NCBI GenBank assembly: GCA_001769805.1
Contig: MEPO01000022.1
Coordinates: 103,736 to 167,735, forward strand
DNA length: 64,000 bases
Direction: 5' to 3'
From: Bdellovibrionales bacterium GWA1_52_35
GTDB lineage: Bacteria > Bdellovibrionota > UBA1018
In this document: positions 34,959 to 44,079 of the stretch, piece by piece
Layout: each line of letters starts with the position of its first letter
How positions within the stretch are numbered: position 1 is the first letter of the stretch
Program-made: the position numbers and the translations under genes
Notes under the pieces: generated by a model
The model's database searches: none
What the model was told of the DNA's origin: nothing
Seen by the model: the letters and a program-made list of their open reading frames with translations, nothing else

Positions 34959-37733
34959 ATGCTCCTTCCCATTCCTCACGAAGAACTGTCCGGCCTGTCT
35001 CCGCGCGTCTGGCTCTGTATCGGACCGGGTTTTGCCCGTGAGGATATGAAGGCAGCGGTTCTGGCGCGGACCAGCAGCTTCACTGCTTCAGCAATCACTA
35101 CCGTTCAGGAAATCAGCCGCAAGCTCCTGGAGGCAGGGCGGCCGGAAACTAAAATATCGAATGATCGCATTTTGAATTCGCTCGCGCGCCAGGAAGTCCT
35201 TCGCACTTTATTGGCTGAGCCTCGCATTGGCGAGCGGATGATAGAATTGAAGCGTTTGCGGCGGCAGGGCACTTTTTTCAAGAAACTCGATTCCGCGATC
35301 CAGGCCGGGCGCCTGCTCTTTTCTCACGACACCGAACGGGATGTCCTTTATGAGCGCCTTGCCCAGTCTGTCGGCGAGAGTCCTCTGCGCGAGGAAATTC
35401 GGGCTTTGGCGCGGGCTTATGAAACCTGGCTGCGGGCTTCCTCTCTTTGGGACGGCCCTGCTTTGTTGAAGGAAGCCCAGGAATTGCTCCAGGAAAACGG
35501 CTGGCCCGAGAAGCTGGCGCGACCCGAGCGCATTCTTTATTACAGTACTCAGGCCGAGGAGAGTCTGGAGAAAAGTTTCTGGGAGAGTCTGGACCGAAAT
35601 GTCCAAGTGGAAAAATTCGGTTATTCCACTGGTTCAGCCGCGCCGGCGACCGCCCTCGCGGCGGTCTGGAATTGGGAACGCTGGCATACTCTGGATGATG
35701 CCGCCGAAAGCTTCGCTGATGAGCTGCAGGCCCGCATAAAAACACCCGCTGACTGGAACCGCCTGGCCGTATTGATTCCGGATATTCCTTCCATCCGGCG
35801 TTCAATGCTCAGGGCTTTGGCGGACCGGAAAATCCCGCTGGCGGATCCTCGTGATCCTTCACGACTGCGCTGGGATGAAACGGTCAAAATGGCGATGCTT
35901 CCGCTGGAGCTGGTGGCCCGTAATTTCGAACGCCATCAAGTCCTGGCCTGGATGGGCCAAAGGCGTGCCGAATATCCCGTCGCAAAGTACGTGGAACTAG
36001 TCCGGGAAATTGCTTTCCGTGGCGTGCGGGATGGATTGAGAAGCTACCTGCCGCGCGAAGCGTTCACACCATCGCGCGAACGTGTTCGCGCCCCAGTGGA
36101 TTTTACGCCTCTTTATTCCGAACTTCAGGATCTGTTGCGCCGTTTCGGAGGGAAGAAAACCGCGCGCGAACTCGGCAAAGCCCATCTGCAATGGCTTTCT
36201 GAGCAAGCGCCAAAAATACCGGAATTGGGGCCCTTGCTTGAATTTTTCGAAGCGTTCTGGAATCAGCTCTGCGAAGACCTGGTTCGCGTGAATCTTGAAG
36301 AGAGGCGGGGAGCGCCGCTTTACTGGTTGGAACGCCTGCGCACGCGCCTGGCTGAAATGACCCCGCCGGTCGAGCGTCTGAAGCCTGAGGCAGGATTACG
36401 GATTTTCCGGCTTCAGCAGGCACCACTCGAAACGCTCCCCATTGATCTTTTCATTTTCGGAATGCCGGCGCGCTGGCTCACGGTGGATGGCGGGGACTAC
36501 TGGTTCAATGCCCGGGAGCGCGATCTGCTCGGGACGGAATTCGCGGTGCGCTCGTCCCGGCTCTTCAGGGAAGAGCGCTTGCTCGTTTTAAAGAGCTGGT
36601 TTGCAATGGCCTCCTCGATCACTTTACTGGACGCGGATTACGGCGAAGATGGGCGGGAGCGGGAGACTCTTGAAGCGTTGCTGCAGGCCTTGGGCTCTCC
36701 GTTGACGGAAGCGGTTTCTAAAGGTTCCCACCCGCGCTGGTGCCAAAGCTATTCGGCATTGAGACCCGCGCCTCCTTTGGAAATCAAGCTTCCGCCAGTG
36801 AAGAATCGGAAACCGGGTGAGAAGCCCTCCCTTTCGGCCACGGCTTTGGACCGGTTCAGCCGTTGCGCGTTTCAGGGGCTTGCCCTGCAGCGCTGGAAAC
36901 TCTGGGATCTCCGGGACCCGGGACTGGATCTCTGGCCTGAGGTTCGGGGAACGATGTTGCACGATTCAGTGAAGATTCTGCTGCGCTCCCGGGATCCTGG
37001 GGGACAGTTCACCGTGACTCCGCGTGAGGCTTTGGACCGCGCCTGGAGTGAACGGCCGCCAAAAGGTTTTTTCAGAAGTCAGAGAACCGAAGAATATGAA
37101 AAACTCCGCTCAACGCTGGTTCTCGAAAATTTCTGTTCGGTCGAGCGTGAATATTTTGAGCGCGCCGGTACGAAGACTTTCAGTCTCGAAGAATTGAAAG
37201 TGAAACTGGAGTACCCGGAATTTGTGATCGTAGGAGAGCCCGATCGGATCGAAGAGCACGCAGATGGATTTTTTGTCGCGGATTTCAAATCAGCTTCGGG
37301 TCAGCCCAATGGTCTGGAGATTCTTGAAAAAGGTTACCGGCTGCAGCTTCCCTTCTATGCCATTGCCCTGCAAGGCCAGACCGGAAAACCGGTGATCGGT
37401 GTGCAGTTCATCGAGCTGACGCGCGGCGGGGTGCGCTCGAGCGGGATTTTCTTCGAAAGATGGAATGGCAAGGAGCCGGGGAAGCTCACCAGGTTGCGTT
37501 CGAATGTGAAGAGCCTTTTCAAAGAAGAGCCTGATGAAATCTGGTCACGGATTGAGGAGAAAATGATCACGCAGGCGCGGGATTACCTGAACGGAAATTA
37601 CCGGGTTGCACCCAAAAAGGAAAGTGAGTGCCGAGGCTGCGCTGCCGCGGATCTTTGCGGCTTCAAACGCCTGGCGGCCTCCGGGATCAGTGTGATGCCC
37701 AAACCCGAGGGTGTTTCCGAGGGGGAAGTCTGA
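34959..37733 (+). CDS. AddB-like helicase-fold / PD-(D/E)XK nuclease
   Basis: 924 residues. The N-terminal two thirds look like an inactive helicase scaffold: I find no Walker A. The C-terminal nuclease domain shows SLSATALDRFSRCAF, then VGEPDRIEEHADGFFVADFKS (the Asp and DxK catalytic residues) and QLPFYAIAL. Four cysteines, one in SRCAF and three in CRGCAAADLC, have the spacing of the AddB-type [4Fe-4S] cluster that staples the nuclease. Begins 7 bases after purM and its stop overlaps the next start in TGATG, so it is in the purine transcript. With the next gene it should process double-strand DNA ends for recombination. Confidence 0.8.
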   Translation: MLLPIPHEELSGLSPRVWLCIGPGFAREDMKAAVLARTSSFTASAITTVQEISRKLLEAGRPETKISNDRILNSLARQEVLRTLLAEPRIGERMIELKRLRRQGTFFKKLDSAIQAGRLLFSHDTERDVLYERLAQSVGESPLREEIRALARAYETWLRASSLWDGPALLKEAQELLQENGWPEKLARPERILYYSTQAEESLEKSFWESLDRNVQVEKFGYSTGSAAPATALAAVWNWERWHTLDDAAESFADELQARIKTPADWNRLAVLIPDIPSIRRSMLRALADRKIPLADPRDPSRLRWDETVKMAMLPLELVARNFERHQVLAWMGQRRAEYPVAKYVELVREIAFRGVRDGLRSYLPREAFTPSRERVRAPVDFTPLYSELQDLLRRFGGKKTARELGKAHLQWLSEQAPKIPELGPLLEFFEAFWNQLCEDLVRVNLEERRGAPLYWLERLRTRLAEMTPPVERLKPEAGLRIFRLQQAPLETLPIDLFIFGMPARWLTVDGGDYWFNARERDLLGTEFAVRSSRLFREERLLVLKSWFAMASSITLLDADYGEDGRERETLEALLQALGSPLTEAVSKGSHPRWCQSYSALRPAPPLEIKLPPVKNRKPGEKPSLSATALDRFSRCAFQGLALQRWKLWDLRDPGLDLWPEVRGTMLHDSVKILLRSRDPGGQFTVTPREALDRAWSERPPKGFFRSQRTEEYEKLRSTLVLENFCSVEREYFERAGTKTFSLEELKVKLEYPEFVIVGEPDRIEEHADGFFVADFKSASGQPNGLEILEKGYRLQLPFYAIALQGQTGKPVIGVQFIELTRGGVRSSGIFFERWNGKEPGKLTRLRSNVKSLFKEEPDEIWSRIEEKMITQARDYLNGNYRVAPKKESECRGCAAADLCGFKRLAASGISVMPKPEGVSEGEV

Positions 37734-40657
37734 TGGCCGATCATCTTAAAACGGCCAAAATGGAACCGACTTCGGAGCAAAGAGCTGTCATCGAAAGCTG
37801 GGGCAAGGGCATGGCCGTGATGGCTGGCGCAGGCTGCGGCAAGACGACCACTCTGGTTTCGAAATGTCTGGCGCTGGTGGACCGCAGCGCGGAAGCTCGT
37901 TTTGCCGCCGTGTCTTTCACCGAGCGCTCGGCCAGTGACCTGCGGGTGAAACTTTCAAAGAACCTCCTGGAGCGCAGTGGGGGACAGCCGGGAGAGCCCG
38001 GAGTGCCCGGAGTGCCCGGAGTGGAGGACCCGCTGTCCAGGCATTGGGTGGCGACTATCCACGGTCTCTGTGGCGCGATCATCCGGGAATTTCCACGTGA
38101 GGCCGGCTTTGACGGTGAGGAGGGAATGCTCTCGGAAGCCGAAAGCCAGCTGCTCTGGGAACGCGCGATCGAGGCGCTCTGGCTGGACGAAATTCCGGAA
38201 GACATCCGGGCGCTGGTCGATACCTTGCTTTCGCGTGAAAGCCGGGAAAGCCTCAGCCAGCTCTTGCGCCGCGTGCGTGCACTCCGGTCTTTCGGAGTAA
38301 TCGAATTTCTGGATACTTTGCCGGATCCTTCGTCGCGGGCCCTCTCTCTCGTGGGGCGCTTTGTTCTGGAACGGTATGATCGCCTCAAGCGCCGGCAGGG
38401 GGCGCTGGATTTCGATGATCTTGAGCGGGGAGCTGACGTCGCGCTCCGGGATCCCCGCGTACAGCGGTATTACCATCAGCGTTTTGATCTGGTTTTGGTC
38501 GACGAGTTTCAGGATACGAATCCCGTGCAGGCCCGGATTCTCTGGCGTTTCATCCGCCCGGATGCCTCGAATCTCTGCGTGGTGGGTGATCCCAAACAAT
38601 CCATTTACCGCTTCCGTGACGCCGATCTCAGCGTATTTGAGGAATTCTGTGCAAAGCTTCCGGTCAAATTGTCTCTCACCCTGAATTTCAGAAGTCGGCC
38701 CGGAATCATCGATTTTGCCAATCAGGTCTGCGCTCCCGCCTTTCAATTTGCCGGGATGGTTTACGAAGCCCTCGCTCCGAAGCGCTCACCGACCGAAGAA
38801 TTTGATCCGGTAGTTCGGCTCGAAGGCGCAGGACCCGCGGAGCTGGCGCGCTGGATCGCGGGGGAGAAGCAGAGGGGCGTGCCGCTCGATCAAATGGCGC
38901 TTCTGCTCCGGAAAATTCGCGGCAACGAAAAGTGGCTCCGGGCGCTCGCCGCCGAAGGGATTTCGCTGGCCCTTGGAAGCGGTGGGATGTTCTGGGAAGA
39001 CCCGCGCATCCGTGAGCTCGTGGCATTCCTCAAATGGTGGGATAATCCCGGGCATGCGATGTCCGGGGCGGTGTTTTTGCGCGCTCCTTGGGTGGGAATC
39101 GCTGACCTGCAGTTGGATCAGTGGCTGGAAGAGGATCCGCTCCTTTTAGCGCCATTTTTAAACTCTTCACATCCGCTTGCTCCCCGTCTCAAAAAATTGC
39201 GGGAGCGAATTCACCGTCCGGGTGAGGCGTTGATGGAGCTTTTGATCAGTGAGGAGATCGAGGCGGAGCTTGGCGCACCTTTGCTTGGGCTCTGGCACCG
39301 GGTCGAGGCTTTTTCGACCCGCGGTCTTGATTTCCATGCGGTGGTGACGGAACTCGTGCTCGCGCTGGAAGAGAATCGCCGGGAACGTGATGTACCTCCG
39401 CCTCGGAATCTGGGGCAGTTGAATGTTCTGACCCTTCATGGTTCAAAAGGCCTGGAATTTCCGCATGTGATTCTGGTGGATCTGGGTGAAAAGCAAAGAG
39501 CTTCGGATACGCCGCTTTTGTATTGGGACCGGATCAAGGGAGCGTTCCTGGGAGGAAGGGATCTGGAAGGCGATCGGACGCATGAGAAGGATCCGGTTGA
39601 AAAAAACTGGAAATCGGTGGAGCAGAGCAAGAATCTCGCTGAAAGCATGCGACTCTTTTATGTCGCGCTGACCCGGGCGAAGGAACGCCTGATTCTGGTT
39701 TGTCCACCTTTGAAGCCCGTGAAAGAAGCGGCCGCCGGAAAGAAAGAAAAGAACATCTACGAAGTGGACCACTGGCGCGGCTGGATTGATTGCCGCGAAA
39801 CAAACACAGTGAGCGTTCAGGTCCCGGTGCCTGCTGCGGGTTTTGGTTACTCAGTACCGGCGGAGTTTCCCAATTTTCAAAAGCCGATTGGAGGCCGTCC
39901 CGTTTTTGCGCCAGCGCGCATGCGCCGCCCGCGCCACAGCGTGACGGAATGGAATCTTCTTTCGCGCTGTCCACGCGCCTACGAATGGCAGTACCTCCGC
40001 CAGCCTCCGGCGGCTCCGGCTGTTTTGCATTCCTCTTCAGCAGAACGGGAATTCCTGAAGCTGGATTTCGAAACAGGAGAGCTGTCACAGCGTGAACTCG
40101 GCACCCGGGTGCATGCCGCGCTCGAGGTGAATGATTTCGATGAATTGAAAAAGCTGGAAGAAGAAGCCGGTACACGTCGCTTTTTTGCTCAGCCGGTGAT
40201 TGACTGGGCGGCAGGTTCGCCGCTGATGACGACAAAATACCTGAAGAGCTGGAACGAGCTGGCGTTTGAGATTGTGATCGATGGCGAAATACTGGTCGGA
40301 GCGATGGACCGGGTGATTGAGACGGCAGAGAACGAATTGACGCTGGTTGATTTCAAGGTGACGGGTTCGGCGAAATCCGAAGCGCAGCTGCGGGAGCGCT
40401 ATGGGGTGCAGATGCAGCTTTATGCGCTGGCATTGCAGAAGTTGCAGCCCGAAGCACGGTGCAAGGCTTATATCGTGAACATTTCGCCGGGGGGGGTGAC
40501 GGAAGTGCCGATTGATCTGACCGCTTCCGTTTCAGGAATGGAAAAGCTCGCTTCTTTGGCGCGCGAAATCGTCGCGGGTTCAGCTGGAATTTCCAAACCG
40601 AGCGCGTTTTGCAAAGATTGCGAATTCAAGACGATTTGTCCCGAGGCGCAGAACTAA
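37733..40657 (+). CDS. AddA-like UvrD-family helicase-nuclease
   Basis: 974 residues. Superfamily 1 helicase motifs are in order: Walker A AGAGCGKTTTL, FAAVSFTERSA, LVDEFQDTNP, LTLNFRSRPGI, LTLHGSKGLEFPHVILVDLG and LFYVALTRAKERLILV. The C-terminal PD-(D/E)XK nuclease has HSVTEWNLLSRCPRAYEW, GAMDRVIETAENELTLVDFK and QLYALAL. It also has one Cys in SRCPRAY and three in CKDCEFKTIC, the Fe-S pattern normally seen in AddB, not AddA. A short PGVPGVPGV insert lies near residue 90. ATG 37733 overlaps the previous stop; longer frames upstream lie inside that gene. Works as an ATP-driven end-resection enzyme with the AddB-like partner. Confidence 0.85.
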   Translation: MADHLKTAKMEPTSEQRAVIESWGKGMAVMAGAGCGKTTTLVSKCLALVDRSAEARFAAVSFTERSASDLRVKLSKNLLERSGGQPGEPGVPGVPGVEDPLSRHWVATIHGLCGAIIREFPREAGFDGEEGMLSEAESQLLWERAIEALWLDEIPEDIRALVDTLLSRESRESLSQLLRRVRALRSFGVIEFLDTLPDPSSRALSLVGRFVLERYDRLKRRQGALDFDDLERGADVALRDPRVQRYYHQRFDLVLVDEFQDTNPVQARILWRFIRPDASNLCVVGDPKQSIYRFRDADLSVFEEFCAKLPVKLSLTLNFRSRPGIIDFANQVCAPAFQFAGMVYEALAPKRSPTEEFDPVVRLEGAGPAELARWIAGEKQRGVPLDQMALLLRKIRGNEKWLRALAAEGISLALGSGGMFWEDPRIRELVAFLKWWDNPGHAMSGAVFLRAPWVGIADLQLDQWLEEDPLLLAPFLNSSHPLAPRLKKLRERIHRPGEALMELLISEEIEAELGAPLLGLWHRVEAFSTRGLDFHAVVTELVLALEENRRERDVPPPRNLGQLNVLTLHGSKGLEFPHVILVDLGEKQRASDTPLLYWDRIKGAFLGGRDLEGDRTHEKDPVEKNWKSVEQSKNLAESMRLFYVALTRAKERLILVCPPLKPVKEAAAGKKEKNIYEVDHWRGWIDCRETNTVSVQVPVPAAGFGYSVPAEFPNFQKPIGGRPVFAPARMRRPRHSVTEWNLLSRCPRAYEWQYLRQPPAAPAVLHSSSAEREFLKLDFETGELSQRELGTRVHAALEVNDFDELKKLEEEAGTRRFFAQPVIDWAAGSPLMTTKYLKSWNELAFEIVIDGEILVGAMDRVIETAENELTLVDFKVTGSAKSEAQLRERYGVQMQLYALALQKLQPEARCKAYIVNISPGGVTEVPIDLTASVSGMEKLASLAREIVAGSAGISKPSAFCKDCEFKTICPEAQN
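37997..38023 (+). repeat. In-frame 9-bp tandem repeat in the AddA-like gene
   Basis: Three perfect copies of CCCGGAGTG coding for PGV-PGV-PGV, preceded by GE. It sits in a loop between the first helicase motifs and probably arose by slippage. Confidence 0.9.
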
Positions 40658-40659
40658 AA

Positions 40660-42498
40660 TCAGGGTACAACGGTGATGTTGATCTTCCCATAGCCGGAAC
40701 CTTGCGCATTGGTTGCTTTAATGACGTGATCGGTAGCTATTTGCGTCACTGTAGGCGTGCCGGAAATCACGCAATCGCCTTTAATACTGCCTTGGTTGAT
40801 TGCCTCCACGATCAAACCTGTCGGAAGCGGAGGTGTAGCCGTGCAGCTTGTAGCAATGCCTCCATTATTTGTTGAAATTTTCTGTGAAATTGGGACATCT
40901 TTAATAAAAGTAAACGGCGTTCCCACGAAGTTGATTGCCATCGGTTGGCATAAAGAACTTACGGCAATGTTCAGGACCCTGGTGGCTGATCCGAAAGAGT
41001 TGGAGGCCGTGATCGTATAGTTGGTCGCTGAACTCGCAGAGCCTGGATTTCCGCTGATTTGACATTCTCCGTTGACGGCTACAAGGGGAGTCGTTGCTCC
41101 ATTAAGAGGGTCAAGCGGCAGCGCAGGAGACGAGCTGCAGGACGTGATAGATCCTCCTGAATGAGTCGATGTCAGAATGTCCATATTGTTTCTGATGCAC
41201 AAAATCATGGTCGATTCGATGAAATTGAGATTCGACGGAGGCAGGTTGGTCGCTGCCGCCGCTTTCACTGTAATGCTCACGGTAGCTGTAGTCGAACCAG
41301 CAGCTCCAGTTGCTGTGATCGTGTAATTCCCTGTTGCAGTCGCAGTATTTGGAGTTCCTGATATCTGACACTCGCCCGAGACCAATTGCACGTTCAAACC
41401 TGCGGGTAGAGTGTCTGAGCACGAAGTGATTGGTCCACCCAAATGCGTCGAGCTGATGGAAGTGATAGCCATACCTTCAGTAAACGTATACGGAGCGCCC
41501 ACGAAGGCCAGGTTGGTGGGCGGGCCATAGACCTCGATATTGACCGTTGTGGAACCAGAGCCCATGTCATTAGATACCGTTATGTTATAATCTGTTGCGG
41601 GTTTAATTTCAGTTGGAGTTCCCGAGAGCACGCACTTGTCACTGTCGGCTCCAGTTCCGAGTGCCAGAGTCAACCCCATAGGCAGTGCGGGAAACACCGA
41701 GCAGCCCGTAGCGGCACTTCCCACATTCCCGGCGACAATGGCTATAATCTGTGTGCCGGTTGGAAAGGTATAAGACGTTTGTGGAAAGCTGATCCTGGTG
41801 GGTTGGCAAGTCGTGTTGATCGCGATGCTCACGTCTGTCGACACGGATGAACCGGTAGAATTGGATCCTGTGATGGTGTAGTTGGCCGAAGAAGATCCCA
41901 CAGGTGCTGTGCCACTGAGCTGACATTCACCGTTTGTGGCATTTATGCTGATAACCGCCGGCAGAGCAGGATCTGACGAGCAGGACGCAATCGTTCCCCC
42001 TGTATGACTGGAGGTGAACGTGTCGATAAGCAAACCCGAGCAGAAGGTGAACGAACTTGGACTGAAGCTCAGATTGCTCAGATCAGACTGGGTGATATCG
42101 ATATTCACGGTCGTCGTGACTGAGTTCGCATCATTCCTTGCCGTAATCGTGTAAGTGCCCGAATCAACAACTTTCGGAGTCCCGGAAATCTGGCATTCCC
42201 CGCTGGCCTCTTCCACGCTCAATCCCTGCGGCAGCGTTCCGCTACAAGCGAAGATCGCGCCCCCTGTGTGGGTCGAAACCAGAGGTGTGATCGTCGTATT
42301 GACGGGAAATGAATGCGTTCCGGGTGAAAAACCGAGAGCGGTGAGTGGGACATTGATCGCTTCAAAAAGTGAGAGGACCGTCTTGGCGGTGGACTCTGCA
42401 AGCAGGCTCACCCGCGAGTACGGGTTGTTTTCTGAAAAATAAAGAGCGCAGCTCGTAGTACCTAACAAAGCGAAGACCAAAAGCACTTTAGAACGCAT
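40660..42498 (-). CDS. Lipoprotein with repeated Ig-like (He_PIG) domains
   Basis: 612 residues with a lipobox (LGTTSC, Cys17). The rest is made of six tandem modules of about 90 residues, each ending in a G(E/D)C(Q/V)(I/L)SGTP motif followed by YTITA.N..GS, the pattern of putative-Ig He_PIG domains. Each module has paired cysteines, so disulfides are likely. Such proteins are surface or periplasmic adhesins or scaffolds. It overlaps the upstream barrel gene by 11 bases and ends 2 bases from the convergent helicase gene. Exact role unknown. Confidence 0.8.
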   Translation of the reverse strand: MRSKVLLVFALLGTTSCALYFSENNPYSRVSLLAESTAKTVLSLFEAINVPLTALGFSPGTHSFPVNTTITPLVSTHTGGAIFACSGTLPQGLSVEEASGECQISGTPKVVDSGTYTITARNDANSVTTTVNIDITQSDLSNLSFSPSSFTFCSGLLIDTFTSSHTGGTIASCSSDPALPAVISINATNGECQLSGTAPVGSSSANYTITGSNSTGSSVSTDVSIAINTTCQPTRISFPQTSYTFPTGTQIIAIVAGNVGSAATGCSVFPALPMGLTLALGTGADSDKCVLSGTPTEIKPATDYNITVSNDMGSGSTTVNIEVYGPPTNLAFVGAPYTFTEGMAITSISSTHLGGPITSCSDTLPAGLNVQLVSGECQISGTPNTATATGNYTITATGAAGSTTATVSITVKAAAATNLPPSNLNFIESTMILCIRNNMDILTSTHSGGSITSCSSSPALPLDPLNGATTPLVAVNGECQISGNPGSASSATNYTITASNSFGSATRVLNIAVSSLCQPMAINFVGTPFTFIKDVPISQKISTNNGGIATSCTATPPLPTGLIVEAINQGSIKGDCVISGTPTVTQIATDHVIKATNAQGSGYGKINITVVP

Positions 42499-43570
42499 AT
42501 CCCACTCCCAATGTCATTTGCCTGGACGAAATTCTGATCTCGGCGGAAGTTGTCGTCTTGAGCTGGCTCAAATCCAGGCTGAGGATCAGCTTGTGCTGCT
42601 CCTTGATCGAGCGATTGAGCGACAGCCCCAGAGCAGTTTCATTTTTGGATAGATCGAACGAGCCCCTCATCAATGGTGCGAATTTGAAATACCCGGAGAA
42701 TCCCAGTTTCTGATTCAGCCGGTAATCGACTGAAGGGTAAACCTGCGCCAGCGCCGTTTTGTACCCGAATTGATTTCCGGTGACTTGCATTCCTGAAAAA
42801 TATATTCCCGCGGAAAGGAGAACTCGAAGTGAGGGTGTGCGCCAGAAGGGAGTTCCCGCGCGGAAATTCAGTCCGTAGAATTTGACTGTCGTGTTCTCCT
42901 GGGGCTGTGCTCTGCGGCTGAAAGCATGAACGGTCCCAAATACGTTCGCTGAGAAATCGATTTTCTGAAACGGTCTGAAATTGAGCGTGATTTTCGGAAC
43001 CAAAGAAATACTGTCATAGCGATGTTCCGCTTCAGTGTAAGTGCCGGAACTCACACCGAGCGACACGGAATATGCCCATTTCGAGACGGCGTAGAGCGGC
43101 AGCCCGTTCCGGTACTCGCCCCGGTCCAGGACGGCTCCGTTTTCATTCCAGATAGTAAATGGTCCATTCGGCTGACCTAAAACCCAGATCACGTCATCGC
43201 GCTTCACACCGTTCGCATACCAACGGATGATTCGACCATCCAACTTTCCCATCTTGTTCGCGCCACAACTCTCAGTCATTCCGTTCTCATACCAGAACAG
43301 ATAAGGGCCATCAGGGGTTCGGTCACTCGCGCAAATCGCACTTTCAATCTGCCGCTTCGGATAATAATCCAGCTCCAGGTGGTTTTTTGGCGAAACGTTC
43401 TTGCAGAACTTCTGCAGCTTTTGCATGGGTTCAAAGCCAAAGTCCCCTTCCAGAATTTCGCTGCAGTTGTTCGCTCCGAAACACAAAGAAATTCCCGCCA
43501 GGCAAGGTCCGAGAAAAATGGCCAGCAGAAGCACGCGAAAAAGATGAGAAGTACTGGATCGAAGCTCCAC
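42488..43570 (-). CDS. MORN-repeat plus outer-membrane barrel protein
   Basis: 360 residues with a signal peptide (hydrophobic residues 12-32). Residues about 60-155 contain MORN_2-type repeats (DGPYLFWYENG, DGRIIRWYANG, NGPFTIWNENG). From residue 165 the chain turns into amphipathic strands (YAVSKWAYSVSLGVSSG, KITLNFRPFQKIDFSANVFG) and ends in GVGYAF with a terminal Phe, as outer-membrane barrels do. The MORN part should face the periplasm. Co-transcribed with the He_PIG lipoprotein, so the two may form a surface complex (inference). Confidence 0.7.
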   Translation of the reverse strand: MELRSSTSHLFRVLLLAIFLGPCLAGISLCFGANNCSEILEGDFGFEPMQKLQKFCKNVSPKNHLELDYYPKRQIESAICASDRTPDGPYLFWYENGMTESCGANKMGKLDGRIIRWYANGVKRDDVIWVLGQPNGPFTIWNENGAVLDRGEYRNGLPLYAVSKWAYSVSLGVSSGTYTEAEHRYDSISLVPKITLNFRPFQKIDFSANVFGTVHAFSRRAQPQENTTVKFYGLNFRAGTPFWRTPSLRVLLSAGIYFSGMQVTGNQFGYKTALAQVYPSVDYRLNQKLGFSGYFKFAPLMRGSFDLSKNETALGLSLNRSIKEQHKLILSLDLSQLKTTTSAEIRISSRQMTLGVGYAF

Positions 43571-43638
43571 GTATTCTTTTCGTCAGTGCTTCAAAGTCGC
43601 TTTAGAAAACCGCTCTGAATACAGTGTTATGGTTGAAG

Positions 43639-44079
43639 TCATTTTATTGACTCAAGAACCTGCGCGACGGCGCTTTCAGTGGCTTGCAGAGTGAGTGGAC
43701 TTGCAGGTGCGCCCAGTTCAAAATGGTTTGCCGGGATGCCCAAGATCACCAGGCGCCGGGGAAGCAGGTTCAGAACTCTTGCCAGCTCGACACTTTGTGC
43801 GAGACCCACCACGTGGGAAGAGGCGCCAGATAAAGTTGCGGGTAAAGGATCGGTAATCCCGTCCCAGCGAACTAATTTCTGACCGGTGTAGGCGTCTATA
43901 ATCAGCACGTCCTCGTAGGTCTGAAAGGCCTCGAGAAGTTCGCTGATGTCACCATTGCTCTCCCGGAGATCGAAATCACGTCCCGGAAAATTCCGAAGCT
44001 GATCAACGGCAAGGCATCCGGCGGCATCGTCACCTCGGTCACGGTTCCCGATTCCGATGACCAGCTTCCTAAGCGACAT
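43639..44079 (-). CDS. [NiFe] hydrogenase maturation protease
   Basis: 146 residues of the HyaD/HycI/HoxW type: VIGIGNRDRGDDAAGC carries the metal-sensing GxGNxxxxDD motif with Glu/Asp equivalents, and SSHVVGL corresponds to the second Ni-binding His site. It clips the C-terminal tail of the hydrogenase large subunit once nickel is in place. ATG 44079 overlaps the large-subunit gene by 11 bases, which fits that role; an earlier TTG start adds four residues. Confidence 0.85.
   Translation of the reverse strand: MSLRKLVIGIGNRDRGDDAAGCLAVDQLRNFPGRDFDLRESNGDISELLEAFQTYEDVLIIDAYTGQKLVRWDGITDPLPATLSGASSHVVGLAQSVELARVLNLLPRRLVILGIPANHFELGAPASPLTLQATESAVAQVLESIK

Noticed and set aside
37733-40657. 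Cas4/CRISPR-related nuclease or phage-defence module
   Set aside because: Helicase and nuclease motifs fit AddA, the partner is AddB-like, and no repeat array or defence gene is near.
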